DNA from: Azolla caroliniana
Lineage: Eukaryota; Polypodiophyta
NCBI GenBank assembly: GCA_043228905.1
Contig: JBHGNT010000012.1
Coordinates: 14,570,001-14,634,000, forward strand
Length of the DNA stretch: 64,000 bases
Reading direction: 5' to 3'
The notes beneath the pieces were generated by a model. That model saw only the letters and a list, made by a program, of their open reading frames with translations, was not told the origin of the DNA and searched no databases. Position 1 is the first letter of the stretch, and each line of letters opens with the position of its first letter. Of the stretch, positions 42,390 to 53,489 are shown in pieces. The translations under genes and the position numbers were made by a program.

Positions 42390-44519
42390 GTTGGCACGTA
42401 TGGCATCGATAATCTAGGAATCTAGTGGAGTGTGAAAAATCCGCGTTGTGTGCAAATGTGTGGGTCCTAAGATTACCTGCTTTTGATTATCAAATGCTGG
42501 ATCACCCGGACGAGGTGCAAGATATGAACGTCACGATAGTGCATATGCTTTTCCTTGTTGCTTCCCCGACCGATATGTGATTTTGAAGTCAAAACGCGTG
42601 AGGAATTGGGCCCACCGAGCTTGCCGTCGATTTAGTACACGAGCGTTCTAGAAGTAAGCAAGATTTTTGTGATCATTGAACACGATGACCTGATGAGGAG
42701 AGCCCTCTAAGAAGTGCCGCCATTCCACAAACGAATCCATGATGGCTAATAACTCCTTGTCATGTATCTCATAGTTAATTTCCGCAGCATCAAATTTGTG
42801 TGAGTGGAAAGCCACATGATGTAACTTTTCTTTATCTCCTTGTTGTGAAAGGATGCTACCGAGGGCGAAATCCGATGCGTTAGCCTCCATGATGAATGAT
42901 TTGTTTGTATCCACATGAGCTAGAATAGGAGCTGATGTAAAGGTTTTCTTAAGATGCATAAAAGCCATGTCCGCTTCATTGGACCAAAGAAATGACAGTC
43001 CCTTCTTGGTAAGCTGTGTGAGAGGAAAAATAATCTTCGAGTAATCCTGTATAAACTTGCGGTAGAAGTTAGCAAAGCCTAGGAAACATTGCACATCTCG
43101 TAATGAACATGGAGTTTGCCACTCTAGCACAGTTTGGACATTAGCTAGATCCATGGAGATGCCTTTTGAGGAGATGATGTAGCCTAGAAATTCCACTTGC
43201 TTGCAGTTAAAACTACATTTTTCTAGTTTGGCATAAAGACCATGCTCTTAGAGTCGTTTTAGTACTACTAGTACATGAGAATCATGGTCTTCTTGGGTCT
43301 TCGAATAAATCAATAGATCATCCAGATAGATGATCAAACAGATATCCAAGAGATCTCTGAATATATCATTTGCCATGTGCTGGAAGACTGTGGGCAGATT
43401 GGTTAGACCGAACGGCAGAACGGTATACTTGAAGTGCCTATATCAGGTGCAAAAAGCGGTCTTCCATTTGTCTCCCAGTCAAATCCGCATGAGGTTATAT
43501 GCTCCTCGTAAGTCGATTTTTGTAAAAAACTTGGCACCATTTACACGTTCTAATATACTTGATGTAAGGGGAAGTGCATACCTATTCTGAATGGTGACCT
43601 TATTCAAGCCGCGGTAATCAACGACGAGACGAAGGGATCCATCTTTCTTTTATGACAAAAAAATGGGTGCACAGGCCAGAGATTTTGAATGACGAATAAA
43701 CCCACTTCCCAAATTCTCTTCTATGTAGGCTCGAAGGACGTCTAACTCGGTTGGTGACAAGTTGTAAATCAGTCCCCACGGTGGCTCTATTCCTGGTTGT
43801 AAATCGATGGGACAATCATAGGGACGATGATGAGGAAGAGTACCAACTCTGACCTTGTCAAATACATCGGCATAAGGATGATATTTCTCAGGAAGTTAAA
43901 CAAAGGATTCCTTTTTAATAGTGTTGGAAGGATGTACTGATATTGCAAATAGGAACATTGAGTCCTTGCGTCCTTTGCGTAATTGATGGAGCGAAATGGT
44001 CGAAACTCGATGGGTAGATTCTCGAGGTTGTCGATACCGGTCTTCTCTTGTTCTCCAATCTATGTCTGGATTATGTACTTCAAACCAAGGTAATCCCAGG
44101 ACAATGGGATGCTCTTGACTACTAATTATATTAAATGATACCACACACACAAAGCTATCTAGGACAACCTAAATGGGTTTTGACTCTTCTACGATATTCC
44201 CAGAAGCAATGGGACGACCATCAATGACTGCTACAGATGCGGGGCAAGGAAGTTTTCTTAAGTATATCTGAGAAGCTTGGGAAAAATTTTGATCCATGAA
44301 ACAGGAATTGGCTCCGAAATCTAAAAGTGCTAAGACATGTACTGGAGGGGTACTTTTAGTACTAATCATGACTTGGGCTAAGAACACATTGCTAACTTGC
44401 TTAGAGGGAATGGAACCACTAATGGGGATAGTTGATGGCGATATGCCCTGGTCCACCGCAATAAAGACATAATCTTCTTCCGATAATGGGCCACGTCGAT
44501 GCATGGTGTCGATCTCCAT
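42390..44519 (-). pseudogene. Gypsy D protease, RT and RNase H, several stops
   Basis: Protease at about 44400-44170 with LLDFGANSCFMD (DFG instead of DSG/DTG). RT follows: [41 protein letters not shown], active box IIYLDDLLIYS, FLGFANFYRKFI. RNase H has EANASDFALG (normal DASD changed to NASD), HDKELLAI and FNDHKNLAYF. In-frame stops interrupt at several places (after ESKPI, FLS, MRI, FCT, KRL, LAYF). Frame alignment is largely preserved, so damage is mostly point mutation. Confidence 0.88.
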
Positions 44520-45377
44520 CGGCGTCGGAGTATTTGCCTGAGATACATCTCGTGCAACCGGTTTAGCTGTGACTGAGGCGTATGTGGGCTCTGGCCTAGT
44601 CTATGGCATTTGAAATTGACGTTCCGAACGTCGTTCGAAAAGGCGGTTGTCGCATCGGTCCGCTCGACTAATTGCCTCTATAAGAGATTTTGGTTCTTCA
44701 GGAAAGGTTAAAAGTAAATATTTGACATCGTTTCGTAGGCCGTAGCGGAACTGCTCCATTAGTGCTTGATCATCCCAGGGGATATCTGAGGCGAGTAGAC
44801 GGAAATCCGCCGCGTGGGCAAAGGCTGGACGATCGCCTTGAGACAATCATCGGATTTTGTTGATCGCCGTCCTGATGATGTCAGTATCTCCAAAGCAGGC
44901 TTTAAACTCGCCAATAAAGTCTTCAAAGTTATTAAGCAAGGGTGATTGTTTTTCCAAAAGCGGAGTGAACCATGCCAAGGCTAAGCCGCTCAGCAATGTG
45001 CCTACTAGGCCTACTCAGGATGCACCAGTGGGGTATTGGGAAGGATGCATTTGCATGACTGAGCGTACCTGATTAAGGACTCCTGTGAATTGTGAGCGCG
45101 TTCCATCGAATTTCACAAGAAGACCAATCTTGGGCTCTTTATGAAGTCCTTGGGGACTTGATCCTTGTTGTTGCAATGCTACGATGGTTGCTTCGAGTTG
45201 TTGTATGCGTAATGCTAACCGCCCATGTTGTTGCTATGTTTGTTGTTTTTCTAAAGCAATTTGCTGAAGATCCCATAACAATCGTTGGTTTTCTTGTTCC
45301 AATGCAATGAATTTTTCTTTTAGACACTGTAGCTCGGAAAAAGTGGATTGATATTCTTGGGTGCTAACAGTAGCCAT
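44520..45377 (-). pseudogene. Gypsy D gag
   Basis: ATG at 45377. Begins with an amphipathic Gln/Glu-rich coiled-coil-like lead (QCLKEKFIALEQENQRLL, RIQQLEATIVALQQQ), then the gag core LVKFDGTRSQFTGVLNQVRS, ALAWFTPLLEKQSPLL, DFIGEFKACFGDTD, FRLLASDIPWDDQALMEQFRYGL. Stops occur after EKQQT, TGAS, NKIR and RQFQMP. No CCHC knuckle is seen. Same organisation as chromovirus E gag. Confidence 0.85.
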
Positions 45378-45447
45378 AGTATTGGAAAAAGGGGTAAGAG
45401 GATGAGGGAAACCAAAAAGAAGACCAGAGGGAAATTTTGGTTCAAAC

Positions 45448-45561
45448 TGTCAGGGATAGTACTAAAACAGAGAGAGAGAGAGAATTAGTACTAGAGAAGG
45501 GAAGTACTATTAGTACTAAGAGGATGGATTGTGTAAGACCCACGAGAGAGAGATTGCGAAG

Positions 45562-45620
<59 letters not shown>

Positions 45621-45914
45621 AAGATAACAAATGATATATTATGTGAAGAGTAAGTACAAAATAGCTATGAGGCTTAAGACTGGCTTTGAACCAATTTGAT
45701 TCGAAATAATGCCTTGTGCCTCTTTTTATAGTGTTCTCAGGAATAGTCCTGAAGCTTCTAGAATGTTCCAGAGAAATCTGGAATATACAATAATTTTCTA
45801 TAGTAAAACTTAAATGAAAATAATATCCTACGCATTACAATAGATAATGTAATGGTCAAGGGGTCGACTCATATAACATAAGGTTTTGGGTTTGAGTCTT
45901 GCCATATCATGACA
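45448..45914 (-). repeat. Gypsy D 5' LTR (467 bp)
   Basis: TGTCAGGGATAG...ATCATGACA. Longer than the 3' LTR mainly through the GA run at about 45565-45616. The primer site next to it (minus-strand GTTTGAACCAAAATTTCC) does not begin with TGG and was not identified. tRNA-like block as in the other LTR. Confidence 0.93.
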
Positions 45915-45919
45915 ATCAT
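45915..45919. repeat. Gypsy D target duplication, right (ATCAT)
   Basis: ATCAT directly after the LTR end TGACA. Confidence 0.9.
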
Positions 45920-46830
45920 CGCGAGATGGGAAGATCTTCATCCTCGACACTAATGACATCGGTGCCGCTCTATTCACCAAAGGACAAAAAGTCAAGTCGG
46001 AGATCGACTTATGGCACAAGTGAATAGGCCACTTCAATTATCAGAGGCTTCTGGATCTGCAATCGAAACAAGTGGTATTTGGATTGCCGAAATTTAGTGG
46101 CTGGAAGGCCCAATTTTGTGAAGCCTGTCAGCTAGGGAAGCAACACTAACTTCCATTCCCAAACGAGCGAAACCGGAGCTGGAACAAGCTTGACCTGATA
46201 CATTCGGATGTATGGGGACCCACACAAAATGGTAGTCTTGGCGGGGGCTGATATTTTGTCTCTCTCATTGACGACTACAACTGGCACACATGGATCTACC
46301 TCATTGAGAAGAAGAGCAAAGTCTTTGACTGTTTCCGGAACCTTCAAGTTTAGTCAAATGCAAAACGGAGAGGAAGATCAAGTGCTTGTAGTCGGATGGC
46401 AGTAAAGAATACTTTTTCGGCCAATTCAACAGTTATTTGTAACAGAAGGGAATTAAGAGAGAATTCAGCTACAGATATATGCTAGAACAAAACAACATAG
46501 CCGAGAGGAAGAATCGGTCAATTGTGGAGGTGCCTAGGGCAATGCTAGAGGAGAAGAGCATGCCCAAGTTATACTAGGCCAAAGCGGTTCAGACAATGGT
46601 GTACATCCAAAACCAGATTAGGGAGAAGGTGTGGAACACGAGTTGTATTTTGGGCGAAAGCCGAATTTACGATACTTGAGGATATTCGGCAACATAACCT
46701 ATGTGCATGTGCTCGATGAGAAGAGGAGGAAGTTGGACCCAAAGTCAAAAAAGTGCATTTTGGTCGGCTACTCACATGAATAGAAGGGGTACAAGTGATA
46801 TATCCCCCAAACCAAACAAGTTTGAGTAAG
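45920..46830 (+). pseudogene. Copia C integrase region
   Basis: Resumes copia C after gypsy D. Words in order: GHFNYQRLLDLQSKQ, FCEACQLGKQH (zinc finger HHCC), LIHSDVWGPTQNGSLGG (first Asp), FVSLIDDYNWHTWIYLIEKKSK, then broken SNNGVH-like core, IFGNITYVHVLDEKRRKLDPKSKKCILVGYS. Many stops and frameshifts. Confidence 0.82.
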
Positions 46831-47271
46831 CCGCGCTGTCAAATTCAACGAGTCAGCATCCTGATACTCTCTACCGACTCCGACTCCCGACCACCTGATT
46901 CCGAAAGATGAGGCCAGTGAGCCCAAAATGATCCAGGCAAAAGAAGAAGAAAAAGAGTTCGGTACTCTAGACGAGATTCCGATCTGATTTCGGCTGAGTG
47001 GGCCGAATGACATACTGAGTCGGAATGACCAATCGGATAATGAGCCGGCAAGTAGTGGAGACTCAGTCGTATTGTCCGACTACTTGCCGGTAGGGGAAGA
47101 AGAAGATGCCTAAATATGACACCAGTAGGGACGAGTCGGATCGAAGTGAATCCGACTCAGGAAAGAATGAAGACAAACGTTCGGATATGAAGTCTGAGTT
47201 GGCCAAAAGGTCCCTTCAATTGGCTAACAAGAAGGTACGTTGATCAACCCCCCAAAAGATTCCGGTGAAGT

Positions 47272-48870
47272 GGTATGGGTATAATGAATACATGGCGCAT
47301 CACTATGCCTACATGAAGAAGGTAGTGGAAGGGTGTGAGCTGGAGAGCTACACAAAAGTGCCAAAATATGTGAACTAGCGTGCTACGATGGAGGAAGCAA
47401 TGCGGGCACTCAATGCCAAGGACACATGAGACCTAGTTGAACCTCCTTGACATTGTAAACCGATTGGTTGTAAGTGGGTATACAAGGTAAAATATAATGT
47501 CGACGGTTTGGTCAACCGGTACAAGGCTTGACTAGTGGAGAAAGGATATGCACACACACGGAATCGACTACGACGAGACCTTCGCTCCGGTAGCGAAGAT
47601 CATGACGGTTCGTGTGGTGCTGGTAGTTGCTACGGCAAGGGGGTGGCATCTTCACTAAATGGACGTGAAGAATGCGATTCTTCAAGGCGATCTTGAAGAA
47701 CAAGTCTATATGATCCAGCCCCCCGGATTTCAGTCGGAGATGAACAAATCGGCAGTGTGCCAACTCACAAAGTCGCTCTATGGCTTGAAGCAAGCACCCT
47801 GAGTTTGGAATTCGAAGATAATGCACCGATTGCGTAAGATGGGGTTTGTTGCCTCCAAATCCGACTCATTGTTTTTCATCCGAAAGGTCCGGTCCGAAGC
47901 AGCAAGAAGCAGCCGACAATGGCTCTATTGAGCACTGAGGCTAAGTACCGTGGAGCTATTGTCGCCACCTATGAAGCCATGAAGCCATATGGCTTGGGCA
48001 GCTGCTACAAGACCTTCTAATTGAAGTCCCAACTTCAATCCCGATCCACTGCCACAACATTAGTAGCATGCAACTCGCACAAAGCACATAGAAGTGCATT
48101 ATCACTTTGTGCGCGAGCGGGGCTTGAGCAGTGAAGTTGAACTTCGGTATGTTCGAACCGATCGACAAGTTGCCAACATCTTCACAAAGCCACTCGGATC
48201 AGACAAGTTGTAGCATTTTTCGGTGATGCTTGGGTTGCAGCATCTCGACATGCCGCACTTGAGGGGGAGAACAGGAACAAGAACTAGGAAAACACGGGAA
48301 GGCACCGGAGAGGAGGAAAAGACCGAAATAGGGGAAGACAAGAAGAAAAGGGGAGTCGAGTCGACTGAAGAATTCGACACATCTGAAAAAGTTGGAACAA
48401 GCGGCTAAGGTGATAGACTCAAGAAGGACATAGCTGACCGAAGAACAAGGTCAAAACCTGGACATGGTCTGATGTGGTAAAGGGCCTAAAGATTGAAGAC
48501 GAATTGAAGGCAGCCAATTCGGTCAAGAGTTGGAATGAATTAGAGGTAGCCGATTTGAAAGAGGTGTTTGATTTGGAGGAGCCAAATCAACTGAAGGCCA
48601 AACGGACGAGTAGGCAACGGAAGTGACGTGAACACAGAGGAACCGACGGGTTGAGAAGCGTTGAAGTCACAACAACGAAGGAACTGAGATGGGCCTTATG
48701 AGCAGAGAAGCCAATCGAGAAGGTCGAAGTGTCTGAAACCAGCCGAGTCGTGGAAAGCGGAACCAGACGGGTCGAGGAGCACGAGCAAGGCGGGAAGATG
48801 CCAAGAGGAGCCAGAGGAAAGGACCGGCAGACATTGACACCACGATCTGACCTCAAGTTAAGTTTGAGGG
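47272..48870 (+). pseudogene. Copia C RT-RNase H and charged tail, with internal deletion
   Basis: RT starts MAHHYAYMKKVVEG and continues [59 protein letters not shown] as in copia B. At about 47885 the reading jumps from FIRKVRS to RNase H (EAARSSRQWLY), so the YVDD box and early RNase H are deleted. Then TKHIEVHYHFVRERGLSS, TNLRTDRQVANIFTKPLGSDKL, MPHLRGRTGTR and the Lys/Glu-rich tail to about 48650. Confidence 0.85.
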
Positions 48871-48874
48871 GGAG

Positions 48875-49288
48875 TGTTGAGCGGTCAAGCTCAACATGAT
48901 CCGGATTGGTTGAATAAGCCAAGAGCTGGATTGGTGTCCGGAACGGAGAGCCGGATCGGTGTCTGGATCTGAGTGTAACCAGTAGGCCGTTAGAGGCCGA
49001 CAATTCTAGCCTAGTACATAGGCATATTTTTGGGAATTGGTGTTAATCACTCAGTACGAGCATTGAAGTACTTGTCAATCCTTCTAAGAACTTGTATAAA
49101 AGTGTTCTCTAAGACCATTTTGTATGTACAAAGTGTTCATTATTTTGAAATTGAGTTTACATTCTGCTCTCTCTTTGTCTCTCCCCCGTACTATGTATTC
49201 TCAAGCTTCCCATTAGAACTTGTCCCTGTTTTTCTATTGCTATCCAGTTGAGCTGGTTTTTGTACGCTTTTGCACATTAGCTTTTACA
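48875..49288 (+). repeat. Copia C 3' LTR (414 bp)
   Basis: After polypurine TTTGAGGGGGAG. Starts TGTTGAGCGGTCAAGCTCAA, ends TTAGCTTTTACA. Sister of the copia B LTR. Confidence 0.9.
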
Positions 49289-50747
49289 TATTGTTGTGGG
49301 GAGTCGTGACCCATGCACCAATCCACCGTCGAATTGTGTGTTTCCAACTAGGATGAGGGGTTGCAATGAGGTAGAACGTTAATACCTCCTAGTGGGACCC
49401 GACTTGAAGTACGAATGGGATAGTGGCTTCGGTAATCGCCCCCGAAGAGAGAATCTGTCCGTTGATAGCTTCAATGGATATGGGTTGTATTGTGCCGACG
49501 GTGGGGATATTATCTGCTTGGACAAACGAGATATCGATAAAATAGGTAGATGTACCAAAATCAAGAAAGGCATGGGATTATATTGAAGTAGACCCAAAAC
49601 AAAGACTTCCTTGCAAAGTAAAACCTCCTGATGGCGTAACTAAATTGTAGGAGCACAGAGAAGTTGGGTAACGGAAAGCGTCCAGCGGCATGGCTCCTAC
49701 TGTAGTTGGACTTGGTCATTTTCCTGTTGTCCAGAAACCTCCGCAAGACGTGCACGGTGGGATTGATGTCGAGGGCCTCGCACCGGGCAATGGCGGATGA
49801 CATGGCCATGGATACCACAATAGAGGCAGAGGCCATTGTCACGTCGATGTTGTCATTGGACAACAGTTAATGGTTGGGACCGAGCATGGTCGATCTCCAT
49901 TGGGGTATAGGGGTCGACCTCCATCTGGGTATGAGTATCATTGGAGAACGGCAACTGTGGCATGGTTGGTGAAACGAATACATATGGCCTTGTGAATGGA
50001 GTGTTGTGGGAGGAAGACTGAAATCCTCGAGTCCCATGTTCCTCTTGACGAAGCTCAAAAAGATGATTATCACATTGAACGGCTTGGGAGATTACCTGAG
50101 ACAACAATGTGGGCTCTAGAAAGTTTAAGAGAAGAGTCTTGACATCGTTTCGAAGGCCTTCAAGTTGACGAAAATGGTCACATAAGGCTTGATCATCCCA
50201 ATTGACATTGCAGACGATCTGACGAAACTCTGAAGCATAGACAAAGGTTGGACAAGAGCCTTGTTAAGGAATAGATCTTCATGAGTGTCGTTCGTCGCCA
50301 ATCTGTCTCTTTGAACGTGGCATCAAGCTCAGCAAGGAAGGTAGGAAAGTTTTCTAAGAGTGGGGATGAGGTCTCGACCAATGGTGCAAACATCACTTGT
50401 ACTGGTCCGCAGAGAAGGGTGCCAATGAGGCCAACCCGAGAGAAATCGCTAGCATAATGTTGGGGTTGTAAGCGGATGATAAGCCGAATTTGATTGATGA
50501 TGCCGTGAAGATGCGCTCTCGAGCCGTTAAATTTGTCGGGTAGGCTGACGCTAGGTTTGAGGACATATGGATGTGAAGAGGAAGGGGTTGGGCTAGGTTC
50601 TGACGGAGAGTGTGACTTGGTGGGTGGGGGGTTGTTGGATGTGCCATTTTGAAGCTCTCATAATGATTCACGAAGGATTTCATTTTCTAGTTGAAGTTGT
50701 TGCACAATTGCCATTACTTGGTTTAAGTTGTTGATGGAGTTAGACAT
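49289..50747 (-). pseudogene. Chromovirus E gag-protease (3' part lost)
   Basis: Minus-strand gag from ATG 50747: MSNSINNLNQVMAIVQQLQLENEILRESL, a leucine-heptad lead, then stop, PYVLKPSVSLPDKFNGSRAHL, HGIINQIRLIIRLQPQHYASDFSRVGLIGTLL, APLVETSSPLLENFPTFLAELDATF. Downstream frames give a short CCHC-like region and a protease with FLDFGTSTYFID (DFG again), ending against the copia C LTR end at 49288. Same family type as gypsy D but clearly diverged. RT and integrase are missing. Confidence 0.82.
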
Positions 50748-50775
50748 GGTAGCAAGATGAGGAACATGAACAAAT

Positions 50776-51154
50776 TGTCACGGACGATTAGATGAGGCTA
50801 AATACTAAGAGAGAGAGAGAGAGAGAGCATATACAAGAGAACAAGAAAGAGTGAGAGAAAATAGACAAGAGAACAATAACTAAATTTATGCTTCCGTAAT
50901 TGGTGTTGCTCACCTTGATTGTAATCAAGGTGTAGCCAAGTATTTATACAATAATGTGGAGGTATCCATGTAAGCTAGTAATATTCTAGAAAATGCATTA
51001 GGATGCATGCTAGCTAGGAAACCTCTAGTGATTAACTTATAATGTAATAACGTATATAGATGTACAAATGGATGTAGCTCAATTGGTAAGGTTTCCCAAT
51101 AAGACCAAGAGGTCATGGGTTCAACCCCCTCATCATGGCATCATGTCTATGACA
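50776..51154 (-). repeat. Chromovirus E 5' LTR (379 bp)
   Basis: TGTCA...TGACA. Contains (GA)n, TATTTATACAA, two 40-bp units around GCATG(T/C)TAGCTAG and a tRNA-like block at its outer end. LINE K sequence continues right outside at 51155. Confidence 0.88.
51075..51128 (+). ncRNA. tRNA-like block inside the chromovirus LTR
   Basis: TAGCTCAATTGG (51075-51086) fits the pol III A box TRGYNNARNNGG and GGTTCAACCCC (51118-51128) fits the B box GGTTCRANNCC, 31 bases apart. Between them GGTTT-CCCAATA-AGACC (51090-51106) forms a 5-bp anticodon-like stem with a 7-base loop (anticodon position CAA). T-stem keeps only three pairs and the acceptor stem is poor, so it is tRNA-derived rather than a working tRNA. 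It reads opposite to the retroelement. Confidence 0.65.
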
Positions 51155-52250
51155 AAATTGAGGATGAAACTTATTTCGAGCAATTAAAACTAGATGTGAA
51201 TAATCATTACTAAGATTTCTTGCATCTAGAATGAGGAATATCTACATAAATAAATTGTCATCTCTACTAATTCAGGAGGCATATGCTCAACCACACATAA
51301 TATATCCCATTTTTTACTTAAGAAAGTTTTCGATAATACATACTTCTTATAATAACATACCCTTCTTGTGTTCCATGTTACCACTTTCATTCAACCAATG
51401 TTATTATGGGGCCAACTACTCCTTTAAAGAAACCAATGCCATAAAACTAACCAAAGCATGTTCCAAATTTGCATATGGGTTTTCATGGATCACATCTCTA
51501 CGACCATCTATGGAAATTTTGTTTTTTTAGGTCTTCTCATGTGAAAAGAACGTAGATCAAGGTTCAATGGATTTACACCCAAATGATAAAGCAAGTTGAA
51601 GTGGAAGTGGAAACTATGTATCTCTAAATTTCTAAGGAGCTTTATGAAAGAACCTTTCCAAATAGTATCATCAGTAGTGGGCAAACCATTATTTTAGACA
51701 TTGGTTTAACAAATCCGTTAAATGATTTTCCTTATTCTTAAGCCCAAAACTTTGGGTTGGGGCATCATTGTCACATGCACAACACAATGTTCCTTCATCC
51801 ATGTGAACCATAATATCATACATTCTAGCATCCCTCACAACTCATTTATGAATGTCCATAGACAAAAGGGAATGACGTTGACATTCAGCCATAAAGTGAC
51901 TTTATTTACCACATCCAAAGTAGTGACCCACCAATGTCTCCCACTTCAATTAGAAACAAAGCCATTTCATAGCAAGTGTATTCTGGCTTCTTATCACTTA
52001 TATCCTATAGCACACAAGATCTACACTTGTGTGAACCATAGAAATGCATGCTTGCAATCCATTGCTACCCAAATTGGGCACTTCTGTTTCAATAAAGCTT
52101 CATACTCCACTATAAGGACCATCTCACTACATGCAACAAACATTTTTCAAAGAACATCAAAACTTTTATCCAACAATGCATTTAGATGCCCAAGGGAACA
52201 AAATACGACATTGTAAAGTCCTTGTGGGCAAGCATATATGTTTGCAACAC
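51155..52250 (-). pseudogene. LINE K fragment: ORF1 end and ORF2 start
   Basis: Minus-strand sequence parallels LINE 2 from its ORF1 zinc knuckle (LKWETLVGHYFGCGK, at about 51945-51900) through the ORF1 end to the ORF2 start (MKVVTWN near 51385) and the endonuclease lead, at the nucleotide level (for example 51231-51530 against 58607-58921). It is cut at 51155 by the chromovirus LTR. Many stops. Confidence 0.8.
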
Positions 52251-52856
52251 AATTTCGTGATATGTTTGTATTCAACCATTGTTTAATTCAATTTATAAAT
52301 GAGTTTCCCAATAAATAATAATATAAGAGTGTGAATGTAGAATACACAAAAAGAGTGCAAAACTACATTAACATTGACTTCCACATCATGATCCTCATCG
52401 ATGGATTCTTTTTCATTCTCATCCTCCTTTACAATATAAGACAACAAGGTATTGAAAATCCCCTATAAATGATTCCGCTTTGGATTGATATGTTAATTTC
52501 TTCTAGTGACCTTCTCAACACAAGCCTTTGGGAAATCCCCAACATTCTAATACTGCTCCTTTTAAGAGAAATGCTTTCGATATCAATGCCCCTCACATAT
52601 TGTAAGCATTCATGTTCTTTTCGTCTATCTTTAATATCATATCAAATCATGATAAAATAGATTTTCCATGAATAAGAGAGAAAACAAGAAGTCACCCAAG
52701 TGAAGAGAATGAATCCCATTAAAAATATGATATGAGACCCACAATGCATGTTGAGTAGGTCCTCCTTGTGGAATGTCATTGTTGATCGAAAAAACAACAA
52801 CAAAACATTATAAGAAAATTGTGTTTGTGTGTGTGTGTGGGGGGGGGGGGGGGGTG

Positions 52857-52892
<36 letters not shown>

Positions 52893-52900
52893 TAACAAAG
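52251..52900. other. Unassigned, with a GT-G-GA composite microsatellite
   Basis: Probably includes the decayed ORF1 start of LINE K. Bases about 52824-52890 are (GT)n, a 17-base G run and (GA)n in succession. No gene supported. Confidence 0.45.
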
Positions 52901-53489
52901 AAATATTAACGTCTTCTTAAGGCCAAAATTGGCGCATGAGACAGTTGGTTTACAACAAAATGGGTATTTATCCAATCATCAAAACTAAAATAAAATAAAG
53001 TAAAAATAGAACTTAAACTAAAAGAGTTGTGGTAGTGTACAAAACGTGGTATACTTGCTAAAAGTAAGTGACTTTGCACTAAGCCTAATTTCATTTCCAC
53101 CCAAGCCTCTTGAAAATAAGTGGGAGGTCAAAGGGTTTTGGTGTGGGTGTGACCCATGGTCCCGGTGTACAGAGTGCCCCAGCCATGGCTTCTAGGTGGT
53201 GTAGTTCACATTCCCTTATTTTCTTTATTGCTTCTACACCATGTCGAGTTGCTTTGAAACCCAACATTCGAGGGCATTTGGTTCTTCTTTGATTTTTTGC
53301 TTCATCAAAGAAAAGCCAGAGTGGTGCAGGTGTGTCAACATTCGTTATCTACCCTGTTCCTGAAAAACTTCATTTGTTACATGTTGGTTAACATTAGCAA
53401 CATTATTGCCAACATTTTGTAACTTATTCTCTTTGTGTTATTTTGGTTCTAGGATGTATCTGCCTAATTTCTTTAGTTCTAGGATGTTT

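Larger units (their letters stand above)
40469..45914 (-). mobile_element. Gypsy D: complete chromodomain gypsy element (5.4 kb)
   Basis: Minus-strand element with 5' LTR 45448-45914, gag from 45377, protease, RT, RNase H, integrase with a C-terminal chromodomain, polypurine tract 40904-40917 and 3' LTR 40469-40903. Perfect ATCAT duplication inside copia C. Integrase and chromodomain wording (WPHMQRFVDDYVRTCD, FHRKYPDKP) is that of Tcn1-like/fungal chromoviruses, which in plants are reported mainly from mosses and lycophytes. Confidence 0.95.
39020..49288 (+). mobile_element. Copia C, split by gypsy D
   Basis: One Ty1/copia element in two parts: LTR remnant, primer site, gag and protease at 39020-40468, then integrase, RT, RNase H, tail and 3' LTR at 45915-49288. 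The gap is exactly gypsy D with its ATCAT duplication. Order Gag-PR-INT-RT-RH is copia type. LTR and tail place it with copia B. Confidence 0.92.

Noticed and set aside
51075-51128. A working tRNA gene
   Set aside because: Acceptor and T stems do not pair properly and it lies within an LTR; only a tRNA-derived block is claimed.
50776-51159. Chromovirus E LTR as a solo LTR with AAATT duplication on both sides
   Set aside because: Gag of the same family starts 29 bp to its left in the right orientation and LINE K does not continue there, so it is a 5' LTR; the matching AAATT is probably chance.
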